Shown here: piece by piece, positions 32,622 through 43,771 of the stretch
How the letters are laid out: the number at the start of each line of letters is the position of its first letter
Numbering within the stretch: the stretch's first letter is position 1
From: Loripinus fragilis
Lineage: Eukaryota > Mollusca > Bivalvia > Lucinida > Lucinidae
Reading direction: 5' to 3'
Assembly: GCA_964019695.1 (NCBI GenBank)
Contig: CAXHUL010000531.1
Location: 62,001-126,000 of the forward strand
Length of the DNA stretch: 64,000 nucleotides
Made by a program: the position numbers and the translations under genes
Notes under the pieces: model-generated
What the model was told of the DNA's origin: nothing
Database searches by the model: none
Seen by the model: the letters and a program-made list of their open reading frames with translations, nothing else

Positions 32622-33278
32622 ATGAGTCATTTTAAGTTTGACATGATGTTGATGATAGGATGTTTGCTTCTAGCAGCACGCCTAGTGAACTTTTGGCAAC
32701 ATAGTGGTCTACACCCTATTGATATTCCTGTTGACTTCTTTCCTGTGTATTCGACCTCAACCTTGATCACGGCAAATCAAACAAATCTTTGTTCAAACAT
32801 CCCTCACCTTTGCACAATCTCCATTCTAAATAGATCAACTCGGTTTAAGGATTTTCATGGTTCCAATCGTCTGACCTATTTATATATATTCGTTATCCTG
32901 TGTGGCAATTCTTGGGACATCGAATCAAATCCAGGTCCCAACTCCCTTAATAGCACATCACACTTCCCATGTGGGGTGTGTGATGCTGATGTTGGATGGG
33001 AGGACCGTGGGATTTGTTGCGATACTTGCAATATCTGGTATCATATAGACTGTCAGGGTATGTCATCAACTATGTACAGTATTCTTAATAAATCTTCGGG
33101 TAAGAACATTGTATGGGAATGCTTGAAATGTGGAATGCCAAATTTTTCCACATCACTTTTTGATACCACAGCTTCTCTGGAAACCCATAACCGATTTGAT
33201 TCGCTTTCTTCCCTGTCCGATCCTGAGAGTCCGATACCAGATATCATCGGCCCCCCACTGCCGCCTCCTCTCCTATAG
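32622..33278 (+). CDS. LINE ORF1: hydrophobic leader, 2A ribosome-skipping motif, PHD finger
   Basis: The protein has 218 residues from a real ATG. Residues 8-20 and 85-94 are hydrophobic. DIESNPGP at residues 99-106 (32916-32939) fits the D-[VI]-E-x-N-P-G-P motif at which ribosomes skip a peptide bond between Gly and Pro. Here W replaces the usual G before D. Skipping would release a leader peptide of about 105 residues and a second product starting at Pro106. That second part carries a C4HC3 PHD-type zinc finger: C117, C120, C133, C136, H141, C144, C167 and C170. 2A-like motifs are known near the N-termini of ORF1 in some metazoan and trypanosome non-LTR elements. The C-terminus is proline-rich and overlaps the second frame, which is open from 33227. 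Confidence 0.85.
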   Translation: MSHFKFDMMLMIGCLLLAARLVNFWQHSGLHPIDIPVDFFPVYSTSTLITANQTNLCSNIPHLCTISILNRSTRFKDFHGSNRLTYLYIFVILCGNSWDIESNPGPNSLNSTSHFPCGVCDADVGWEDRGICCDTCNIWYHIDCQGMSSTMYSILNKSSGKNIVWECLKCGMPNFSTSLFDTTASLETHNRFDSLSSLSDPESPIPDIIGPPLPPPLL

Positions 33279-33343
33279 TACAGGAGCCTAAGGAAGCTAA
33301 AGGGAAGGCAGCCAAGGCTGCCTTAAACCATCCCCTCAGAATT

Positions 33344-36172
33344 TTGATTATGAATTGTCAGTCAATAAAGAATAAGAAGGCTGAACTTCATACGATTATC
33401 GACTCGGCAAAACCAGACATCATCTTGGGGAATGAGTCCTGGTTAACCCCTGAAATCAAAAACTCGGAAATCTTCCCCGACTCCTTTGATGCAGTTCGGA
33501 AAGACAGAGCAAGTGATGCCCATGGTGGTGTCTTTATTGCTTTTAAGCGTGACTTGCTCTGTACTGAAACTCCGGAACTGGACACCAACTGCGAGATAGT
33601 TTGGTGTAAGTTGAACATTATTGGATGTAGGACACTGTACCTTGGTTCTTTTTATCGCCCCCCTGACAAGATTGACAATGAGTATCTTGAGGAATTTAAC
33701 TCATCCTTATCTCGAATTATGTCGAATCGAAACGCTCATGTTCTGGTTGGAGGAGATTTCAATTGCGGCGACATAGAGTGGAGTCACATGCAAGTACCTC
33801 ATGGGGTACAAAAAAGACAGTCTCAGCAGCAACTTTTGGATATTATAGGAGAGCACTGTCTAACTCAAGTTGTAAACATACCAACGCGCAATGATAAAAC
33901 TCTTGACCTGCTTTTTACTAACGCCCCATCCCCTGTGAATAGAGTCAAGGGGATGCCCCCGATCGGCAAAGCTGATCACGACATTGTATATGTTGAGTAT
34001 GACATTAAGGCTAAAAGAATAAAACAGGCATCACGCAAGATCTATCTCTATAAACGTGCAGACATGGTCGGACTTAAAGACCACATGGCCCAATTTAAGG
34101 ACCCGTACCTTTCGGAAGACCACAGTCACATGTCAGTTAATGACATGTGGGTCAAATTCAAAACAGGCTTTGTAGAGGCTGTAGAAAGGTTTATCCCATC
34201 AAAAATGACCAAAACAAAATACTCTGTGCCATGGATCGATGCAACGATCAAACGGCTTGTAAAAAAGAGACATAAGCTTTACCTTCGTGCTCGCAAATCA
34301 AAGGACCCTGATGTCAAGATTCATTACAAGCGGTTCAGAGCACATGTTCAGAAGGTACTGAGAGATGCCTATTGGAAATACGTTTCCAATATATTTACGT
34401 TCGAGAACGATAGCTCAGATCCCGACACTCCCAAGCCTGAAAAGATTAAAAAGTTTTGGTCATTTGTCAAATCACTTAAAAAAGACGCGTATGGGATCAC
34501 ATCACTCAGAGAAAACGGAATTCTTAAGACAGATTCTAAGGAAAAAGCCAACATTTGTAATAGGCAATTCCAATCAGCCTTCACACGTGAAGACGACTCT
34601 GACCCGCCCTCGAAAGGGGCTAGTCCGTTCTCCTCCATGGGGGACATAACAGTTGACCCGAAAGGGGTCACCAAACTGTTGGACGGACTAAATGTTCATA
34701 AAGCCTCTGGCCCGGATGGACTGAATGCCAGAGTACTTAAAGAGTGTAGCAATGAGATCTCTCCAATACTGGCACTCATCTACAATGAGTCTTTAGCTCG
34801 GGGCGAGGTACCAGATGAGTGGCGACAAGCAAATGTTTCTCCGGTCTTTAAAAAGGGTGAAAAATATGATGCTGCTAACTACAGGCCGGTGTCGCTCACA
34901 TGCATCTGCTGCAAAACCCTAGAGCATATTTTAGTCAGCAATATCAACAAACACATAGCCTTAGATAGCATACTTGCTGACTGTCAGCATGGTTTCCGAA
35001 GTCAGAGGTCTTGCGAAACCCAGTTGGTCCAGTTTGTGCACGATATCATCAGCAACCTGGATGGGGCTGTGAATCGTGGGCACAAACAGACAGATCTAAT
35101 CATAATGGATTTTGCTAAGGCCTTTGACAAGGTTCCACACAGGAGGCTATTACACAAATTGGAATATTATGGGATTAGAGGATCCATCCACAAGTGGATC
35201 AACTCATGGCTCTCTGGGCGCACTCAACAAGTTGTTTTAGATGGCCAAGCCTCAGATCCAGTCCCAGTGCTATCCGGCGTGCCCCAGGGATCGGTCTTAG
35301 GTCCGGTCCTGTTCCTCCTCTTCATAAATGATCTGCCGGATAACATCAGGTCTTCTGTTCGCCTGTTCGCAGACGATTGTGTCCTGTATAGGAATATACA
35401 TTCACTTCAGGATTGTTTGACCTTGCAAGAAGACCTCACCAGCTTAGGACAGTGGGAAGCCGATTGGCAAATGAAATTTAACGTAGCCAAATGTCACTCA
35501 ATGAGAGTGACTCGGCATCAGCATCACAAACAAATTCTTTTCGACTACTCACTACACAATCAAACTTTGGAAAATGTTCAGTCGGCAAAATACCTTGGTA
35601 TCACTATTACAGATAACATGGATTGGGGTTAGCATGTCTCTGAAATCTCTTCCAAAGCAACTAAGACACTTGGTTTCCTTCGCAGGAATTTGGCTTTTGC
35701 ACCTAGGAGTACAAAGGAAGTTGCATACAAAACTTTGGTTCGGCCTAAACTAGAGTATGCAGCACCCATTTGGAGCCCTCACTTGAAACTTCAGATTAAT
35801 CAGATTGAGAAAGTTCAGAGGACAGCAGCCCGCTGGACCTGCAGGAGATGGCGAAACACCAGTAGCGTCGGCGAAATGCTTGATGAGCTTGATTGGCCAT
35901 CTCTTGAGGCCCGTAGGGACCAGTCCTCCTTGCTTCTCTTTCACAAGATTCATTGTGGAGCAGTGTCTATTGAAAAAGACAAGTATATGACCCCTGCTCA
36001 TAGTTTGAAAACTACCAGGTCATCACATAGTGCTCAATACCGCAGACACCAGACATACAGTGATGCCCTGAAGAATTCTTTTTTCCCCCGTACTATTCCA
36101 CATTGGAATAGTCTGCCTCCTTCTGTGGCAAATGCCCAGTCCACAGAGGAGTTTAGGGCACTCCTTATTTAA
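33344..36172 (+). pseudogene. LINE ORF2: endonuclease and reverse transcriptase, one internal TAG
   Basis: Numbering from 33344. The endonuclease domain has N4, E31 (GNESW), GGDFN at 136-140 and ADHD at 210-213. The reverse transcriptase has KASGPDGL at 453-460, MDFAKAFD at 588-595 (motif A), SGVPQGSVLGP at 644-654 (motif B) and FADD at 675-678 (motif C). After YLGIT an in-frame TAG at 35630-35632 interrupts the reading. The same frame then continues through HVSEISSKATKTLGF and a C-terminal domain with PKLEYAAPIW to TAA at 36170-36172. The frame is also open upstream to 33227, so the true protein may be longer. All catalytic residues looked for are present, but the stop would truncate the C-terminal domain. 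Confidence 0.88.
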
Positions 36173-36326
36173 ACAAAAATTCAGCCAAAAGTTTTTGTGT
36201 TTTTTTGTGTTGTTTTGTTTTTTTGTGTTTTGTGTTTTTTATTTTATCAAAATTTCCAAATTCACACTCCCTGGTGTAATGCTCATATATGAGCGAACCA
36301 GTAAAGATAGAAAGAAAGAAAGAAGG

Positions 36327-38052
36327 CTCATTGGTGAGCTAATAGTATACCAATGACTCTGGGGTCGTCGTCCGTCAACATTTTTAAACATCTCCTCTGA
36401 AACTACTGGGCCAATTGAACTCATATTTCATATGGAGACTTCTTAGGATGGGGGAACGAAAGATTGTCCAAATGGTCTTGGTCACATGACCAAGATGGCC
36501 GCCACGACCATATATGGTGAAAACCCTTTAAAAATCTTCTCCAGAACCAGAAGGCTGATGACCTTGGGACTTGGTATGTAGCATTGGGGATGTGACCTTG
36601 GGACTTTGTATGTAGCATTGGGGATGTGGGCCCTACCAAGTCTGTTCAAATAATGATCCTAGGTTGACCTTGACCTACTTAACGTCAAGGTCAAATTTGC
36701 ATCCTAATGCATTTAAATGGGATTTTTTTTAAAGTTTATTTTTTGAAAACTGATGAAGCCCAAGTCATTATTCTCACTCAATATGTATACCATAATGAGA
36801 CAATATGTCTACCATAATGAGACAATGGCTATAGGAAAGTTCCAAAGGTCAAGGTTGACCTTTAACCTTTCAGTCACGGCCGCTCATATATACATTGGAG
36901 TTCCATTAATATATCAAAAGATAGTTTTCTCAGAAACCACTAAGCCAATTGAACTCAAATTTCATATCGAGACTCCTTAGGATGGGGGAACGAAAGTTTG
37001 TTCAAATTGTCTTGGTCACTTGCCTCGCCCATAATGGTAAAAACCCTTTAAAAATCCTTTTCTCTAGAACCAGAAGGCCAATGACCTTGGGACATGGTAT
37101 GTAGCATCACGGATGTGGGGCCTACAAAGTTTGTTCAAATGATGATCCTAGGTTCACCTTGGCTACTTAATGTCAAAGTCTAATCTGCATCCTAATGCAA
37201 TTAAATGGGATTTTTTTTGTAAAGTTGATTTTTTGAATACTGTTGAAGCTAAATTCATTATTCTTACTTGATATGTTAAAAACATAATGAGACAGTGGCT
37301 ATAAATAAGTTCCAAAGGTCAAGGCTGGCCTTTGACCTTTCCGCCAAGGTGGCTCATATTGGAGTCCCATCAATATATTAAAACATAGTTTTCTCAGAAA
37401 TCACTGGGCCAATTGAACTCAAATTTAATATGGAGACTCCTTATGATAAGTTAGCCAAAATTTATGCAAATTGTTTTGGTCACATGACCAAGATGGCCAT
37501 CACGCCCATACGTGTATATGGTAAAAACCCTTTAAAAATCTTTTTCTCCAGAACCAGAAGGCTTATGACCTTGGAACTAGGTATTAAGCATTGGGGATGT
37601 GGGCCCCACCAACTTTGCACAAATGATAATTCTGGGCTGACCTTGACCTACTTTACGGCAAGGTACTTTACGGCAAGGTTAAATTTGATTTCTAATGCTT
37701 TTATATGCGAAAAATCTTGAAATGTCCATTTTTCACAAACTTTTTAAGCCGAAATCATAATACTTGAGAGAAATGTTAAACATGATAAGACAAACTTTCA
37801 TCCAAGGCCACTCATTTGGACTGCCACATAAGTATATTAACATCTTTTTCTCAGAAATCACTTGGCTGTTTAAACTCAAATTTCATATGGAGTATTCTTT
37901 TGATTGTTTTAGGTCATTTGACCAAAATGGCTGCAACGCCCATATATGGTAAAACCAAATATGTTTCAATGATCAGCCTAAGTTGGCCTTGACCTATTTT
38001 AACATTATTAAGGAGATCAGGTGAGCGCTACAGGACCTCCAGGCCCTCTAGT
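36327..38052 (+). repeat. Family A element, long copy with about 460-bp tandem core
   Basis: The head GTGAGCTAATAGTATACC resumes after the LINE; its first 20 bp lie at 32186-32205. Core units restart near 36407, 36940, 37395 and 37853 with a phrase like CTGGGCCAATTGAACTCAAA. Each has the palindrome GGTCACATGACC and GACCTTGACCTA blocks. The right end is AAGGAGATCAGGTGAGCGCT, followed by a CAGGACCTCCAGGCCCTCTAG-like end. Smaller recent duplications lie at 36550-36625 and 36775-36825. Confidence 0.8.
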
Positions 38053-38748
38053 TTATCATACCTTGACAAGCAGACAAAGTATGTTTGCATGTAAAAAGCA
38101 AACGGGCAAAAGGGTCAGTATTGCTAGAGTTGTGTGCCACTTTGTAATTTTTGAAGTAGGTCGTTTACAGTCCTGTTGTTACTGCATACATTGTGAATTC
38201 AACTCTATCATTTCAATAACTTGCAGGAATATATCAGACATAATTATTGTAGATGAGCATGAAGCTGTTTAATGCTCAAAAGATTATTTATTGATAAATT
38301 TATAGCATTTTGAACTAAGCCATTTTTTCGGCCATTTCATATATCAAATAATGGCTAATAGTGCACACTTTGTGAAATCAACTATTCCTAATTGCTTTCA
38401 ATGTATTCTAATGTTATGTTACACACATGCTGAAGATTTGCATGGAGATAAGGATAAAAATGATGATTTAACAAGTTTTTACAGTATTTATTGTGAATGT
38501 AGCCAACTTTAGACCAATATACAATATGAATAATGGTTAGTGAAATTAACTTCTTCGAGCTTTCAGAATATCATATTAAATATGTGTGTTTTGAACTTAT
38601 TCTGACCTCTAAATGGTGGATGGTTGGGGTATGTTTTGAATGCAGCCAATTTCTTGTTAATTTTTCGCTTGACCCAGTTAATATTCATTGTAGCCAAAAC
38701 TGTGAATTTAAATTTTCAGCAGGTACCATCACAAGACATAATTGTTGA
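38053..38748. other. AT-rich spacer
   Basis: No supported gene. ORFs at 38021-38272 and 38533-38748 lack recognisable sequence. Confidence 0.4.
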
Positions 38749-39184
38749 GTCACTTTGTGAAGTCGCCGTTTAAAACAGTGCATTTCCAGAACTTTTGTAA
38801 AATGTTCATGGGTACAATTCCCCATAACTTTCATGGCTGAAAAGTCAATAGAAAATAACAAAATACAAGAAAACATTAAAATTATTGCGTGTTTGGTTCC
38901 CAAGTAGAACACGTTTAAAGTGAATGCAAATTTTAAAATATCCTGATTCCCATTGACGCTGTTACCTCACCGAAAAAACAACATTTTCATTTGTCCTTAG
39001 TTGAAATGACTGCCATATTTTTCAAAATACACCATGAAATTACAAAAAAAACATATTTATTGCCTCAATCAATTTACTTTCATTTGGTGCTTTTTCAGGG
39101 CTGAAACTTCATTAGTTTTGCAGCAATAATTTTTGAAAAAGATCTGGAAATGCACTGATTGAAACGGCGACGCTGCAAGGTGAC
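38749..39184. mobile_element. TIR element, 436 bp
   Basis: The left end GTCACTTTGTGAAGTCGCCG and the reverse complement of the right end (GTCACCTTGCAGCGTCGCCG) match, and both continue into CAGTGCATTTCCAGA. The interior is non-coding. It lies just downstream of the integrase-like gene. Confidence 0.7.
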
Positions 39185-39298
39185 GAACACTTATGTCTGT
39201 AGTGACTAGTTTTTCTTCAATGTCCCTTTTTCCAGGATTTGGTCCATATGGTAAGTAGTTCTATGACCTGGGAAATACATCATGCATACTTATCACTA

Positions 39299-40165
39299 TT
39301 AGCTTTCTAGAAGTTCTACCGCTTTCAAGTAAATATCAATTCCAAAATTATCAGATGTCCAGCTTTTAGGGCAGTTCAGAGCCAGCAGTCGGTTTGTTTC
39401 AGCAGCAGGCTCTATGTCGGTGGGATCCAGAATAGGCCGTGTGTCCTCATTGTCATTTGTCAAAACATTATAAGGAGCTTCTTGGTCATCATTTGGACTG
39501 TCATCTGCTTGGCTGTAACCAACTGGGTTGTTCATCATACCAGATATAAATAAACGAATAGGTGATGTACGTACTGTTCGAAGTCTGTGGGATGCCCAAG
39601 CTTCTCTCTATATGTTTAACTTCTCATTTATTTTGTGCATATAAACATAATGCAATGCCCATAGATGAGCGTCATTCATAGCATCAAGAATACCTTCGTC
39701 TTCCATATAATAAAACAAAGAATGATAGGAACTCAGTACACCCTCATACAAGTCACGCCAGAGACGCTCTATGCGCTGATTATGCACGCTTTTGCCAGTT
39801 AATATACCAGTATTGCCGCGGTGCTCCAGCATGAAGTCGGCAATTTTAATATTTTCCATTCCCTTGTCAGTTCTGACACGTAATGGCAAACCATAGTTCT
39901 CAATTCCTTGTTTGAAGTGTTCGAGTAAGGTTTCGGCTCGATTATTGTTTAAACATTGCAGAAATGTTATCATTCTGCTGAAGCCGTCTTTACCTGCTAC
40001 AATAATGAATCGCCAGCGTATTAACTTATGGTTTGTATCCACATGCCAAAGATGATTTGGTCCTGCCACTGAATACACTCTTCTGTGTAGACGACGTTTT
40101 TTCCTATTCTTTACCCCAGATTCATCAACCTCATGTAGAATGTCCCTTAGTCGATATCTTTGAAT
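39299..40165 (-). pseudogene. Integrase-core gene exon 2: DDE domain with internal TAG
   Basis: The exon starts IQRYRLRDIL. Counting from there, the presumed catalytic residues are D43, D100 and E133, close to the D-D-35-E spacing of retroviral-type integrases. Codon 186 is TAG (39610-39608). The downstream part is acidic after the conserved SPIRLFISGM segment and ends LKAVELLES. Without read-through the product loses its last 102 codons but keeps the DDE triad. Confidence 0.8.
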
Positions 40166-40689
40166 CTGCAACATCAGAAAAAATATCACAGTTATCACTG
40201 CCTAATGAAAACAGAATATTCACATTTTAATGCTCTCTCCGATTTTACCCATCTGCATAAGATACTGTGCTTGTGGGTAATAGTCCTTTGGACAGGTTCT
40301 GTGTGAAAAAAGTAAAACCAACTTTTATGATTTATGGTACACTTTAGGCCTTGACTCTGAGTGCCACACCTTGCTGGTTACAGTGTTGTGATATATACTT
40401 GACTCCTGTGTTTTCATTTAATTTTATACTCCACGGAGAATTACAGAAAGCACAAACAATAGCTTTTTTCCTGGTCTCTTCTCGTTCGATTTGACTTATT
40501 CAGTGTGTTTATTGTGTATAAAATTGGGTGCTCATATAGACCTTGGTAGAGCTGGGTAATGACAAATGGTGACGTCATTACGCTTGATTTTGACGTCACA
40601 ACATGAGAAGTGTAGGCGTTATTTCTTACAAATTCCATTCACTTAAAACCTTTTGAAAAATGTCACAGTCCCGGCGTTGTCAAAAAGCC

Positions 40690-40860
40690 TTGGTTTGCTA
40701 CAGTGAAATGATATAAAACGGATCCACCACTAGTGAAATGAAATTGTATCACTCACTAGTGAAATGATACGCCATTATTTCACTGCTATATTCACATTTG
40801 ATATGCATTGAATTAACTGCTCATGATAAAATAAAATTAAATCATATATACCCACGACAG
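40690..40860. repeat. Dispersed repeat with ACTAGTGAAATGATAC motifs
   Basis: CTACAGTGAAATGATAT and inverted ATTTCACTG blocks, followed by AATATGCATTGA-type text, are shared with 55880-55990. It lies within the intron of the integrase-core gene. Confidence 0.55.
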
Positions 40861-41339
40861 CATTGCAAGACTTTTTCAACAAATCACTAATTAAGAAATA
40901 AAATGATGAAGCTCTAAGAGACGCGCGTTTGCTGTGCATAGAGTGGACAGATAAAATAGATCTATATAGCTATTTTTGTAGAGGTTCTCCTCTATAGCGA
41001 TTGTTTCTGCCTAATGTTTTTTGTTTCAGATGAATAGAAGTTTAAAGTGTCTCATACAGATATACAGGGAAACTGGACACGCACCATGATGGTCATGTTT
41101 TATACAGATAAAATCAGTTTTAGCAGATTTCCGTAAGCCTCACCCTCCCCCCGGTTGTCGTGGTTTTAAAGGATCAAATTTCTTTAAGCGGGTCACCTAT
41201 GTCTAATTGATTTTATTCTGACTATTGGATTCAAAGAAAAAGATGTTTAAAGCTGTTTACATAGACTTGTACATAGGGAAAACTGGCCACCCCTCCCACG
41301 GGCGACCATGTTTTATTACGGATCAAATTTGTTTAGCTT

Positions 41340-43110
41340 ATTTTCAGTGGAGTGAAGTTTAATGAAAATCGTCCAAAGGCTCAAGGAGATAAGGAGAAGA
41401 ACCGAAATTCAAAATTATCCCTGACCTTGGCATTGAGTCTAGTTAGCTCGGGTATGTGTCTTGCACACCCTCTCACTATGAGGAACATTTGAGTTAAGTT
41501 AACGAAAACGCCCAAGGGTTCAAGGGATATGGGGCGGATACGAATTGAAGGGCTAACCCCTTGACTGTGACCATGATCTTTTGTATAGGTAGCTGTGTCA
41601 TATCCTATGCACACTGTCACCTGAGAGGAACATATGATAAGGGGTTGAATTAAAATCGTTTAAGGGTTCATGAGTTATGGAGCGGGCACCAAAGTGTCAC
41701 AAAGGGACGGACATACAGTCGATGGGCATTCCTACAACACCCTCCGCTTTCAGGTGGGAGCTTTAGTAATCCCCCGTCACGAAGCGGAAGGGGGTTATAG
41801 AAATGCCTTTCGTCTGTGAGTCCGTCATTCCGTCCGTAACACTTTCTTGTCCGCTCCATATCTCCTGAACCCTTTGAACGATTTTCATGAAACTTCACTC
41901 ATATGTTTCTCTAAGCGAGGCGGTTTGCAGAGCTCATTACCCAGCTACCTAGACTCAATGTCAAAGTCATAGGTTAAGGTCAACGGATTTACCCTTGAAT
42001 TTCGTGTCCGCTCCATATCTCCTGAACCATTGAGGCCATTTTCATTAAACTTCACCAAAATATTTCTCATATTGAGACAATGTGTAGAACCTATGACTCG
42101 GCAACACAGACTCAAGGCCAAGATCACAATTCAAGGTCATGTGATTTACCCTTCAATTTATGTCCGCTACATAACTCATACGCCGTTTGAACTGGATTCA
42201 TTACACTTCATTCAAACGTTCCTCTTAGTGAGACAGTGTACAGAGCACATGCCCCAGCCAAATTGACTCAAGGTCACTGGTCAAGGGATTTACCCTTAAA
42301 CTTGGTGTCTGTTTCTTATCTCCTGAACCCTTAAGTCGATTTTCACGAAACTTCACCTAAATGTTCCTCTTAGTGAGACGATGTGTCGAATGTATGAATC
42401 GAGTACAAAAACTAAAGGTCAAGGTCACACTTCAAGGTCATGTGATTTACCCTTCAATTTGTACCCGCTCCATATTTCCTAAACTTTGAAGAATTTTCAT
42501 TAAACTTCGCTGAAATGTTTCTCTCAGTGAGACGGTGTGCAGAGCACATAACCCAGAATCTTAGGATCAAGGCCAAGGACAAGTCAGGGTCAAGGGATTT
42601 ACCCTTGATTTTTGTGTCCGCTCCATATTTACTGAACCCATAGGGCGATTTTGATTAAACTTCACCCAAATGTTCCTCTCAGACAATGTGCAGAGCCTCT
42701 GACTCGGCTGTGCAAACTTAATGCCAAGGTCACAATTTAAGGTCATATGATTTACCCTCCATTTTGTGTACACTCCACATCTCCTAAACCCTTTTAACGA
42801 TTTTCATTAAACTTCACGCAAATGTTCCTCTCAGTGATGCGGTGTGCAGAACCAATGACTCAGCTACGCTGTCTAAAGATCAAGTACGCTGTCTCAAGGT
42901 CAATGTCACACTTCAAGGTCATGGGATTTATCCTTGAATTTAGTGTCTACCATCTCCCCAACCATATGCTAGATTTTCACTAAACATCACTCAAATGTTT
43001 AACTCAGTGAGTTGTTTGCAGAATCCATGACTCAGCTATGCTAACCCAAATTTAAGGTCACACTTTAAAGTTATGGGAGATTGCGGCGGGGGATATGGTT
43101 GTCTTTCAGA
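41340..43110. repeat. Two tandem-core elements head to head
   Basis: From 41770 to 43110, about 160-bp units read forward (TGTCCGCTCCATATCTCCTG, TTTTCATTAAACTTCACC, CCTCTCAGTGAGAC) about eight times. From 41340 to 41745 the same units read in reverse (for example GGGTTCAAGGGATATGGGGC). The junction at 41730-41815 is an inverted repeat of CACCCTCCGCTTTC with GAAGCGGAAGGGGG. Confidence 0.8.
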
Positions 43111-43185
43111 CTGCTGTCTTGTTTTTATAGATTATCAAGTGATTTTGTCAACAAAATTGTTTTGAATTTTTACCACCGGCTTCAC

Positions 43186-43505
43186 TGGGCCGCGTAGTGC
43201 AGTCGGTAATGTGTCTGGCTACAGATGCGTGTCTGACTGCAGATACAGGGGTCGCGAGTTCGATCACCGCCCGGTCCCATACTTTCGTGGAGATTGATCT
43301 TGAAATAATTTCTAAGGTCATTTTCCTCTCTTCCGCTGAAACATTCAAGATGAGTTGTTGTCAGTAACAAGCGAAACATGTGCACGAAGTACTGGTTAAC
43401 AGCTTGTTTAAACTTACCCAGGAAAAAGTGTGGTTAGGTGAACTGACCGTCCCGCAATGACCATAGCTGTTGATTGGGACGTAAAGCAACAAAGCAAACA
43501 AAATG
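43186..43505 (+). mobile_element. SINE family 1, full length
   Basis: It has the same head, body and tail as 21163-21484. Flanks 43172-43185 and 43506-43519 are a degraded 14-bp duplication (11 of 14 identical). It sits in the intron of the integrase-core gene. Confidence 0.85.
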
Positions 43506-43771
43506 ACCATCGGTCTCACAGAAGATTTTGTTTTCGCAATAAAACCACTCCCTTTGACGTATCAAATTTCTTTTCGCTGCTTTTGGAGAGGGTACCCAGT
43601 GACAATTTCAGCAGAATCATTTTTTTTTCTAAATCTGACCACTGTTTTCAGAGAAGATGTTTAAAATTCCTTATATTGGTACATACAGCAAACTGGTTTT
43701 GGTTATTCCGAAAAGTCGATAGGGGGTATCATTTTAAACATATTCTTGACGACTAACGACGAGATACATAC

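Larger units (their letters stand above)
32206..36321 (+). mobile_element. Near-complete APE-type non-LTR retrotransposon (CR1/jockey-like LINE)
   Basis: The element is 4.1 kb. It has a 416-bp leader, ORF1 (32622-33278) with a 2A motif and PHD finger, a second frame with apurinic endonuclease and reverse transcriptase (33344-36172), a T-rich 3' UTR and a short GAAA-type tail (36309-36321). GAAGG borders both ends (32201-32205 and 36322-36326). Removing the element restores the head of a family A repeat as seen at 58862. One frame change near 33251 and one TAG at 35630 are the only evident lesions, so this looks like a young or recently silenced copy. Confidence 0.88.
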
